Assembly (NCBI GenBank): GCA_021827805.1
Contig: JAKAUG010000173.1
Location: forward strand, 1-5,981
DNA length: 5,981 bases
Direction: 5' to 3'
Source: Bacillota bacterium
Lineage (GTDB): Bacteria; Bacillota; Sulfobacillia; RBS10-35; JAJYVN01
In this document: positions 1-5,897 of the stretch, in pieces
How the letters are laid out: each line of letters starts with the position of its first letter
Position numbering within the stretch: the stretch's first letter is position 1
Notes under the pieces: model-generated
What the model was told of the DNA's origin: nothing
Seen by the model: only the letters and a program-made list of their open reading frames with translations
The model's database searches: none
Position numbers and translations under genes: made by a program

Positions 1-110
1 GGTCCCGCCCCCCCAATCTCGCCATTCCTCCCGCTTACGGCGCCGGACGCATCCATGCTCGATGCCCCACCACAGCCGCAGCCATGTCCGTCCGCCCCAC
101 GGGCTCACAC

Positions 111-168
111 GGTTCCAGATCTCGACGCATGACCACCTCCCAGAACACCCATGCACTGGAAAAGAACC
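111..168. repeat. Nested inverted repeats, possible structured element
   Basis: TTCCAG at 113-118 is complementary to CTGGAA at 156-161. Inside it, GCATG at 127-131 is complementary to CATGC at 150-154. The outer GGTTC (111-115) can alternatively pair with GAACC (164-168). The arms are short and the sides unequal (8 unpaired bases on the left between the two stems, 1 on the right). It has no acceptor-stem or anticodon arrangement of a tRNA. It could be an RNA fold, the remnant of a mobile-element end, or chance. Confidence 0.3.
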
Positions 169-192
169 ACACCCTTCTCACATGGTGAAGGG
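158..192 (-). terminator. Candidate leftward intrinsic terminator
   Basis: CCCTT (172-176) and CAC (179-181) pair with GTG (185-187) and AAGGG (188-192) around an ATG loop, with a two-base CT bulge. Read on the minus strand, the hairpin is followed after about five bases by TTCTTTT, a short T-rich tract. That is the order expected for an intrinsic terminator of leftward transcription. It lies about 270 bases beyond the stop of the oxidoreductase gene. The bulge, the interrupted T tract and the distance make this a weak call. Confidence 0.3.
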
Positions 193-302
193 GCAGGGCG
201 AGTCGGCGGTTGCGGGCTTGGCCGATCTGGCGGACGCCCACGCATAGGTCCGGTTCAGCCATCATCCCGTTGCCACCCACCACGGCGGCAGGGCGAGGTA
301 CT

Positions 303-320
303 GCAGCGCATGCAGCGCAT
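303..320. repeat. Tandem duplication of a 9-base unit
   Basis: GCAGCGCAT occurs twice head to tail without a gap (303-311 and 312-320). No role is apparent. It lies outside any called gene and could be replication slippage. Confidence 0.5.
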
Positions 321-459
321 CTTCTGTTGCCTGGCTCGCTCCCGCCCGGAACGGCGACGCGCCGTCCTGACACCGTCCGGTGGTTCCGAGCAGCCGCGGG
401 CCGATCTGGGCCTGACGCTCCGCAAACGGGGACCGCGAGTGTCGCAGGGTGGCTGTGCG

Positions 460-2337
460 TCACCGGCCTGCGCCCGCCGCCGCCTCTCCGGCGGCCTGGC
501 CGCGGTGGATCGCCTCGAAGAGGTCTTCGGCCTGGACCACGAACGCCCCGGACCCCGCGGCGGCGGCCAGGGCCCGGGCCTCGGCCACGCGGGGGCGCAG
601 GGCGGCGGGCACGGCCACCCGCTCCGTGTTTGGCCAACCGGTGCCAGTGTCTGGGAGGATGGGGATGCCTGCCTCCTCGACCAGCGCGAGGGCGATCCGC
701 CGCAGAAACGCGGGTGCGTCCAACGCCAGGGCCTGTCGTTCTCCGACCAGGAAGACGCGCTGGCCGGCCTCCGCCCAGGCCAGGGCCAGTTCCACGCCCA
801 GCAGGGAGGGGTCGGCCACCACCAGGCCCCCCGCTGCGGACTGACCGAGCAGCTCCCAGGTGGTCAGAGCGTTCGGGCGGGACAGGGCCTCCGCACCGGT
901 GGCCACCACCACCGCCGTTCCGCCGGGGATCGCCGCGGTAGACAGGGCGCACCCCAGGTGGACGGTCACCCCGAGGCGTTCCAGGCGCTCCGCCCAGTGC
1001 TGCAAGAGCCGCCGGTGTTCGTGGCGGCGAGGCAGGAGCGCTGCCCGGCGCAGGCGCCCCCCGAGCGCCTCCCCGGCCGAGTACAGGTCCACCTGGGCGC
1101 CCGCCTCGGCCGCGGCGATGGCGGCGGCGACACCCGACGGCCCCCCACCCGCGACCAGCACGCGGCCCCCGCCGCGCGCCCGGGGGATCCCCTCCCGGCC
1201 CATGTCGGGGTTCACGGTGCAGCGGACCTCGTGCCAGAGGTTCTCCTCCTCGCGGCAGCGGTTGCAGCGGATGCAGGTGCGGATCGCCAGCAGATCGCCA
1301 GCCAGGGCCTTGCGACCCCACTGGGCATCCGCCAGGAAGGACCGGCCGACCGCGACCAGGTCGACGCCGGAGGCGAGCACCCGCTCGGCCTGCTCCGGTG
1401 TGGCGAGCGAACCCACCGCCGCGACCGGGATGGCCACGCGGCGCCGGACCCGGGCCGCGAAGGCCCAGATGGCGCCTGGGTCCACCAGGTAGGGGGCGGC
1501 GGAGGAGGCGCGCCAGGCCGCCCCCGACCCGCCGGACGACAGGCTCAGGTAATCGACCTGGCCATCCCCGGCCAGCGCGGCCGCGATGGCCTCTCCCTCG
1601 TCCTGGTCGATTCCGCCGGGCAGACCGTCCCAGCCGTTGAGCCGCACGCCCAGGACCGCTGGGCCGATCTCGGTACGCACCGCCCGCACGACCTCCCGCA
1701 GAAGGCGCATGCGCCCGCCGCGATCCTGTCCCCAGTGATCGGTCCGCCGGTTGGTTCGCGGCGAGAGGAACTGGTGCAGCAGGTAGCCGTGTGCCGCATG
1801 CAGCTCGATCCCGTCCACGCCCGCCTGCCGGGCCCAGCGGGCCGAGAGCGCGAAGCCCTCCACGACCGCGGCGATCCCATCCGCATCGAGGGCCTCTGGA
1901 GGAGCGAAGACCGGTGGCGAGGTGGGAGCGGAGGAAGGGCCATCCTCGCGGCCCGGCGGCAGGGAGGGTCCGTGCGCGACGCCTCCGAGCCACGCGGGGC
2001 GCTGCAGTCCCGCGTGGGCCAGCTCCACCACCAGCAGGCTCCCCTCGCGTTGCACGGCCTGGGCCAGACGTGCCCACTTCGGAATCTGCCGTGGTTCGGC
2101 CAGGGCGAGCTGGTTCGGCCCCGCCCCGCTCTGGGGGGAGTGCGTGGCCGTATAGCCGGCGACGACCAGACCAGCACCGCCTCGGGCCCGGGCCGCATAG
2201 TAGGCGACGACCGCGTCGTTGGGGGTGCCGTCCACCTCCGCCAACTCAACGCCCATCGCGGGTAGGATGATGCGGTTTGACGTCACCGCCGCGCCGATCC
2301 GCAAGGGCTGCCCCAGGGAACCCGTCCGCGTGCTCAA
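460..2337 (-). CDS. NADH:flavin oxidoreductase, old yellow enzyme family, with 4Fe-4S cluster and FAD-type domain
   Basis: A 625-residue cytoplasmic redox enzyme of the 2,4-dienoyl-CoA reductase / trimethylamine dehydrogenase superfamily. Residues 1-345 form the FMN TIM barrel: SNRIILPAM at 20-28, HAG at 108-110, the H180-x2-H183-G-Y185 active-site strand followed by LSPRTNRRTD, R232, and the FMN-phosphate region around G309 and GRSFLAD at 331-337. Four cysteines (355, 358, 361, 373) match the 4Fe-4S ligands. A Rossmann domain follows with GGGPSG at 397-402 and VVVATGA at 475-481. The position of the second, NADPH-type glycine motif reads ADPSLLG (508-514), without its glycines. Family members such as E. 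coli FadH have about 670 residues. The HxxH site resembles YqjM-type ene-reductases, so reduction of an activated C=C bond is a fair guess; the substrate is unknown. The TTG start is preceded by GGGGGTG and places PLRIG near the N terminus, as usual for the family. It is divergent from the MarR operon. Confidence 0.9.
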   Translation of the reverse strand: MSTRTGSLGQPLRIGAAVTSNRIILPAMGVELAEVDGTPNDAVVAYYAARARGGAGLVVAGYTATHSPQSGAGPNQLALAEPRQIPKWARLAQAVQREGSLLVVELAHAGLQRPAWLGGVAHGPSLPPGREDGPSSAPTSPPVFAPPEALDADGIAAVVEGFALSARWARQAGVDGIELHAAHGYLLHQFLSPRTNRRTDHWGQDRGGRMRLLREVVRAVRTEIGPAVLGVRLNGWDGLPGGIDQDEGEAIAAALAGDGQVDYLSLSSGGSGAAWRASSAAPYLVDPGAIWAFAARVRRRVAIPVAAVGSLATPEQAERVLASGVDLVAVGRSFLADAQWGRKALAGDLLAIRTCIRCNRCREEENLWHEVRCTVNPDMGREGIPRARGGGRVLVAGGGPSGVAAAIAAAEAGAQVDLYSAGEALGGRLRRAALLPRRHEHRRLLQHWAERLERLGVTVHLGCALSTAAIPGGTAVVVATGAEALSRPNALTTWELLGQSAAGGLVVADPSLLGVELALAWAEAGQRVFLVGERQALALDAPAFLRRIALALVEEAGIPILPDTGTGWPNTERVAVPAALRPRVAEARALAAAAGSGAFVVQAEDLFEAIHRGQAAGEAAAGAGR

Positions 2338-2392
2338 ACGACACCCCCACGAGAACTCGCCCAGGGCCCCGGGCTTGGCGGCCCCTGCCCAA

Positions 2393-2420
2393 AGCCTATC
2401 CCATCTCCCCGCGCCCGCAA
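2393..2420 (-). promoter_or_regulatory. Candidate promoter of the oxidoreductase gene
   Basis: On the minus strand TTGCGG (2420-2415) is followed after 16 bases by TAGGCT (2398-2393), a loose -35/-10 pair keeping the TTG and the T-A----T positions. It lies about 55 bases upstream of the TTG start. Such matches are common by chance; location in the divergent gap is the main support. Confidence 0.25.
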
Positions 2421-2426
2421 CGGCCC

Positions 2427-2455
2427 TTGACGGCCGCTCTCGACCATGTCAGTCT
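2427..2455 (+). promoter_or_regulatory. Candidate promoter of the MarR-ABC-methyltransferase operon
   Basis: TTGACG (2427-2432) is a good -35 match. After 17 bases comes CAGTCT (2450-2455), which keeps only the A at position 2 and T at position 6 of a -10 box. The transcript would start about 25 bases before the regulator's ATG. The -10 box is poor. Confidence 0.3.
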
Positions 2456-2486
2456 TGCGTACATGCGAACTGTGAGGGTATGCGAA
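2445..2486. promoter_or_regulatory. Repeats in the divergent gap, candidate regulator binding site
   Basis: ATGCGAA occurs at 2463-2469 and again at 2480-2486, 17 bases start to start, and a related TTGCGTA lies at 2455-2461. In addition CATGT (2445-2449) and ACATG (2461-2465) form an inverted repeat with an 11-base gap. MarR proteins bind as dimers to inverted repeats close to their own promoter, so this stretch just ahead of the regulator gene is the obvious place for an operator. The arms are short and the second ATGCGAA overlaps the start codon region, so the assignment is tentative. Confidence 0.3.
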
Positions 2487-2950
2487 TGAATGGGTTGGAT
2501 GTGCCCTCGACCATCGCGGAGCTCACCGCGCTGCACCGCCGGGTGCGCGGGATGTTCCTGGAGCGTCGCCGCCAACGCGCCGCGGGCGAGCCGACCCGCC
2601 TGCAGGAGTTCACCCTGCTGACGATCCGTGAGCGCGGCGCCCTGCAGGTCTCCGAACTGGTGTCCCTTTTGGACATCTCGCCCGCCACGGCCAGCCAACT
2701 GCTGTCGACGATGGAGGACCGGGGCTGGCTCGCGCGGGAGATCCTCGCCACCGACCGGCGCCGGCATCGGGTGGCCCTCACCGAAGCTGGCGAGGAGACG
2801 GTGCTCCAGATGGAACGCCGCCGCCAGGAGCGGTTTGCCCGCCTCCTCGCCGGCCTGAGCACGATGGAGCGCGAGCAATTGGTCATCCTGGCCCGGCGTG
2901 TGGTCGAGGTGCTCTCCGAGATGCCGGAAGTCTCCCGGGAGGTGCTCTGA
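2486..2950 (+). CDS. MarR-family winged-helix transcriptional regulator
   Basis: A 154-residue DNA-binding protein of usual MarR length. The winged helix-turn-helix spans about residues 41-100: ISPATASQLLSTMEDRGWL (64-82) is the recognition-helix region, and TDRRRHRVALTEAG (89-102) is the wing with the family's conserved D-R pair followed by the LTEAG turn. Helices at both ends (8-32 and 105-146) would form the dimer interface. There is no cysteine, so a thiol-based oxidation switch of the OhrR type is excluded; sensing of a small ligand is the alternative known for the family. The ATG at 2486 was chosen because GAGGG at 2474-2478 is seven bases upstream; the in-frame ATG at 2480 is only one base from it, and an earlier extension to 2219 would overlap the oxidoreductase gene. 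It heads the operon and probably controls it and perhaps the divergent enzyme. Confidence 0.9.
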   Translation: MNGLDVPSTIAELTALHRRVRGMFLERRRQRAAGEPTRLQEFTLLTIRERGALQVSELVSLLDISPATASQLLSTMEDRGWLAREILATDRRRHRVALTEAGEETVLQMERRRQERFARLLAGLSTMEREQLVILARRVVEVLSEMPEVSREVL

Positions 2951-2952
2951 TC

Positions 2953-3738
2953 TTGCCCGCCGGGCTGGACCCGTTACCGGACGCGCCGCTTGTGCGTTTG
3001 CGCGGGATCACCATGTGGTACGGCCAAGGGGCCGGGGCGGTCCAGGCGCTGGCGGGGGTGGATCTGGACATCCGGCGCGGCGAGATGGTCGCCCTGGTGG
3101 GCCCCTCCGGTAGCGGCAAGTCGACGCTCATGCATGTGCTGGGCCTGCTGGACCGTCCCAGCGCGGGGACCTACCAACTCGCCGGACGGGATGTCTCGCG
3201 GCTGCGCAGTGGGGCGGCGGCGCGGCTCCGCGGCAGCCAGGTCACCTTCGTCTTTCAGGCCATCCACCTGCTGCCCGCCCTGGATGCGCTCCGCAACATC
3301 GAGTTGCCCATGGTGTATGCCCGGATGACCCGGGACGAGCGTGGCCCGCGCGCGCGCCAGATGCTGGAGCGCGTCGGTCTAACGCACCTGGCGCACCGGT
3401 ACCCGGCCCAGATGTCCGGAGGCCAGGCGCAGCGGGTGGCCATTGCCCGCGCGGTGGCGCCCGGTCCGCACCTTCTGCTGGCCGATGAGCCCACCGGAGC
3501 CCTGGACCAGAGGTCTGGGCGCACGGTCCTGGCCCTGTTCCAGGACCTGCACCGCCAGCTCGGTCTGACGATCGTCCTGGTTACGCACGAGCCCACGGTG
3601 GCGCAGCACGCCGAGCGCATCATTCGGTTGGAGGACGGGCGCATCACCGAGGACGCGCGCGTGGCCGAGCGCCTGTGGGCCGAGGGGGAGAACGCTGCCG
3701 CGCGCACGACGGCCGAAGGGCAGGGAGGACCCGCATGA
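2953..3738 (+). CDS. ABC transporter ATP-binding protein, MacB/LolD class
   Basis: A 261-residue cytoplasmic ATPase that powers the permease encoded next. All nucleotide-binding motifs are present: Walker A GPSGSGKST at 50-58, Q-loop glutamine 102 in FVFQ, signature MSGGQ at 154-158 (family consensus LSGGQ), Walker B LLLADEP at 174-180 with catalytic E179, D-loop GALD at 182-185, and the switch histidine H212 in VTHEP. The spacing and the phrase RVAIARAVA are typical of the MacB/LolD/FtsE group (type VII ABC systems). About 30 residues follow the core domain (from around 232) and look like a hydrophilic tail. The TTG start lies nine bases after GGGAGG (2937-2942), which sits inside the last codons of the regulator gene. 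The stop overlaps the permease start. Substrate not predictable. Confidence 0.93.
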   Translation: MPAGLDPLPDAPLVRLRGITMWYGQGAGAVQALAGVDLDIRRGEMVALVGPSGSGKSTLMHVLGLLDRPSAGTYQLAGRDVSRLRSGAAARLRGSQVTFVFQAIHLLPALDALRNIELPMVYARMTRDERGPRARQMLERVGLTHLAHRYPAQMSGGQAQRVAIARAVAPGPHLLLADEPTGALDQRSGRTVLALFQDLHRQLGLTIVLVTHEPTVAQHAERIIRLEDGRITEDARVAERLWAEGENAAARTTAEGQGGPA

Positions 3739-4952
3739 ACGCGTGGACCATCGCACTGGACTCCATCTGGCACCACAAGCTCAGAAGCGCGCTCACGGCG
3801 CTTGGGATCGTCATCGGCGTCTTCGCCGTGGTCACCCTGACCTCGCTGGGCGCCGGCGTGCAGCGCTACATCAGCGGCCAGTTCAACAGTTTCGGGGCGG
3901 ACCTGATCACCGTCCTGCCCGCCCCGCCCGGTGCCCAACAGCGTCTGGACGCCGCCTCCCACGGTGGCCATGCGGTTGGTGGGCACGTCGGCGGCTTCGG
4001 TCAGGCGCCGAGCACGCTCACCGTTGCCGACGCGCAGGCCATCGCGGCTCTCAAGGGCGTGACGGCCGTCGCCCCGGTCGTCCAGGCGCCGGCCCAGGTG
4101 TCTCAGGGGTCCACGGACGCGCCGGCCAGCTCAGTTCTCGGCACGACGGCGTCCTACTTCGCGATTCAGAGCCTGAAGTTCGCCGCGGGGGGCGTGACGG
4201 GTGGCCTTGCTTCTGGTGCCGTCCTTGGGCACGAGGTGGCCAGCACGCTCTTTGGCACATCCGCTCCGGTCGGCCAGTCGGTCGACGTCGGCGGCAAACC
4301 ATACACGGTCCTGGGGGTCCTGGCGGCCGCCGGTACCGGGCTCGGAGGGGATCCAGACCGCACGGTCTACATTCCCGTCGCCGCCGCGCTGACGCTGGCG
4401 GGGACCACGCGCCTCTCCGAGATCGTGGTCGAGGCCGACGGCAACGCCAACGTGCCGGCCGCCAGCGCCGCGGTGCAGCGGCTGCTCGACCAGCGCCACA
4501 CCGTGAAGGACTTCGCGGTCGTGACGGCGGGGCAGATCCTGGCGACCATCAGCAGCACGCTGAGCGTGATCACCTCCGTGCTGGGAGGCATCGCGGCGAT
4601 CTCTCTGCTCGTGGGTGGTATCGGCATCATGAACATCATGCTGGTGACCGTCACCGAGCGCGTCCGCGAGATCGGGACCCGCAAGGCCCTGGGCGCCCGG
4701 GATGGCGATATCCTGGTACAGTTCCTGGTGGAGGCGGTCCTGCTGGCCGTCCTGGGGGGGCTGGTGGGCACCGGACTCTCCGCCCTGGCCGGGCGGATCG
4801 TCGGGCAGATCGTCCACTTCGCGATCGGGCTGACCCCCTGGTCGGTGCTCGCGGCCCTGGCGTTCTCCATTGGGGTGGGCGTGCTGTTCGGGGTCCTGCC
4901 GGCGATGAACGCCGCGCGCCTGATGCCCGCCGAGGCGTTGCGCAGTGAGTGA
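3735..4952 (+). CDS. MacB/FtsX-type ABC transporter permease
   Basis: A 405-residue membrane protein with the MacB topology: one N-terminal helix (about 18-40), a large extracytoplasmic domain (41-270), then three helices (about 275-305, 325-355, 368-392). The region ERVREIGTRKALGAR (308-322) after the second helix and the C-terminal ending AARLMPAEALRSE are hallmarks of the family. Known relatives use ATP-driven movement of this outer domain to expel antibiotics, peptides or lipoproteins (mechanotransmission) rather than carrying substrate through the membrane. Near the start of the outer domain (62-95) is an unusual Gly/His-rich stretch with H76, H79 and H84. There is no cysteine. The ATG overlaps the ATPase stop as ATGA and has GGAGG six bases upstream (3724-3728), so the two proteins are probably translationally coupled. 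No MacA-like partner is encoded nearby. Confidence 0.93.
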   Translation: MNAWTIALDSIWHHKLRSALTALGIVIGVFAVVTLTSLGAGVQRYISGQFNSFGADLITVLPAPPGAQQRLDAASHGGHAVGGHVGGFGQAPSTLTVADAQAIAALKGVTAVAPVVQAPAQVSQGSTDAPASSVLGTTASYFAIQSLKFAAGGVTGGLASGAVLGHEVASTLFGTSAPVGQSVDVGGKPYTVLGVLAAAGTGLGGDPDRTVYIPVAAALTLAGTTRLSEIVVEADGNANVPAASAAVQRLLDQRHTVKDFAVVTAGQILATISSTLSVITSVLGGIAAISLLVGGIGIMNIMLVTVTERVREIGTRKALGARDGDILVQFLVEAVLLAVLGGLVGTGLSALAGRIVGQIVHFAIGLTPWSVLAALAFSIGVGVLFGVLPAMNAARLMPAEALRSE

Positions 4953-4997
4953 GGACGCACGTCCCCCAAGCACGGCGGCAGGGAGGGAGGAATCCCG

Positions 4998-5801
4998 GTG
5001 CGGCCAGTGCCTGGACCGGATGCGTCCGAGGGTCTCGATGACGCGGGCGGGGAGAGGGAGAAGGCCAGCCCGTTCTTCCGCGCTCACGCCGCCGCATATG
5101 CCACCTCGGCTTCTCACGCCAGCGGCAGCGATCTGACCGCACTGTTGGCCGCGCTTGATCTCCACGCCGGCCAGCACGCGGCCGACATCGCCACGGGCAC
5201 CGGGCACACCGCCATGGCGCTGGCGGAGCGCGGCCTGGAGGTTGTGGGACTGGATCCGACCCCGGAGATGCTCGCCGAGGCGCGACGCCTGGCGCTGGGC
5301 CGGGGCCTTGAGCCGTACCTCCGCTGGATCTGCGCGGCCGTTGAGGCCATGCCCCTGCCCCCAGGCGCCTTCGATGTGGTCACCTGCCGTCGGGCGGCGC
5401 ACCACTTCGCCGACGTGGGCGCGGCGGTGGCCGCCATGGCGCGGCTGCTGGTGCCGCGCGGACGCCTGGGCCTCAGCGACATGTGCCCCGAGCGGGACAT
5501 CGCGCCGGCTGTGAATGAACTGGAGCGGCTGCGCGACCCCACCCACCGTCTGGCCCTCACGGAGGAAGAGTGGAGGGTCGCGCTCGAGGGGGCTGGGCTG
5601 CGGGTCGAGGCCTGGCAACTGCTTGAGGAGCGGATCACCCTGGAGGCCTGGCTGAGCCCGGTCTCGGCCGCTGGGACCGAGGCGGCGGCGATCCGCGCGG
5701 CCCTGGGCCGGCTGCCGGAGGATGTGCGCGTCTCTCTGACGGGGGGGCAGCCGGCGGGGTGGGTGAAGCGCCGTCTTGTTGCCGTGGCCCTCCGGCCCTA
5801 A
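4998..5801 (+). CDS. Class I SAM-dependent methyltransferase (Methyltransf_11 / UbiE-like)
   Basis: A 267-residue soluble enzyme predicted to transfer a methyl group from S-adenosylmethionine. Motif I is ADIATGTGH (62-70); the acidic end of the next strand is D86 in VVGLDPTPEML; motif II lies around PPGAFDVVTCRRAAHHF (121-137); and LLVPRGRLGLSDM (150-162) is the typical strand after the helix. The segment LRDPTHRLALTEEEW (178-192) is a pattern shared by many YcgJ/UbiE-like small-molecule methyltransferases. The acceptor cannot be deduced. The GTG start follows GGAGG (4986-4990) by seven bases; residues before about 25 are low in conserved features. It lies 45 bases after the permease stop with no visible terminator between them, so it probably belongs to the same operon. 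Confidence 0.88.
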   Translation: MRPVPGPDASEGLDDAGGEREKASPFFRAHAAAYATSASHASGSDLTALLAALDLHAGQHAADIATGTGHTAMALAERGLEVVGLDPTPEMLAEARRLALGRGLEPYLRWICAAVEAMPLPPGAFDVVTCRRAAHHFADVGAAVAAMARLLVPRGRLGLSDMCPERDIAPAVNELERLRDPTHRLALTEEEWRVALEGAGLRVEAWQLLEERITLEAWLSPVSAAGTEAAAIRAALGRLPEDVRVSLTGGQPAGWVKRRLVAVALRP

Positions 5802-5827
5802 TCTTGGGCAGCGCCGTCTCGCAGAGC

Positions 5828-5872
5828 GGGGCCCGGCCGGCCGGCACAGCGAGCTCCCTCCGCGGCCGCCCC
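5828..5872. other. GC-only imperfect stem after the methyltransferase gene
   Basis: GGGGC (5828-5832) and GGCC (5835-5838) can pair with GGCC (5864-5867) and GCCCC (5868-5872), with a two-base bulge on the left side. The left arm overlaps a perfect 12-base palindrome of CCGG units (5833-5844). No T tract follows, so an intrinsic terminator is not supported, although the structure could pause polymerase at the end of the operon. Confidence 0.25.
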
Positions 5873-5897
5873 ACGGCACCTGGGAAGAGGGTGGGTT

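Larger units (their letters stand above)
1..459. other. Region without a recognisable gene, left edge
   Basis: I find no protein I can recognise in any frame here. Open frames exist on both strands, but they continue as shadows of the oxidoreductase gene or are short and have unremarkable composition. The oxidoreductase frame stays open for 65 codons after its stop (positions 459 down to 265), without a familiar motif. On the minus strand a GGGAGG lies five bases before an ATG at 132-130 that would encode only 31 residues, ending at the TAA at 35-37; I do not call it. Another minus-strand ATG at 25-23 follows GGAGG by a single base and runs off the left edge, so it is too weak to call. What the region does hold is a tandem 9-base repeat near 303 and nested inverted repeats between 111 and 192, listed separately. 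Confidence 0.6.

Noticed and set aside
111..168. A tRNA-like fold
   Set aside because: There is no seven-base acceptor stem, no anticodon arm and no standard T-loop sequence; arm lengths do not fit.
35..2077. A 680-residue open frame on the minus strand in another frame of the oxidoreductase
   Set aside because: Arg/Gly/Pro-rich translation typical of out-of-frame reading in GC-rich DNA. Its far end (35-459) also shows nothing recognisable.
151..2265. A 704-residue open frame on the plus strand across the oxidoreductase gene
   Set aside because: It is antisense to a gene with clear flavin, iron-sulfur and FAD motifs, and its own translation is a low-complexity mix rich in Gly, Arg, Pro and Gln with no known motif.
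2219..2485. An N-terminal extension of the MarR regulator by about 89 residues
   Set aside because: It would overlap the oxidoreductase gene and the divergent promoter gap, has no conserved content, and a well-spaced ribosome binding site marks the start at 2486.
5828..5872. An intrinsic terminator after the methyltransferase gene
   Set aside because: The stem is bulged, the loop is long and no T tract follows.
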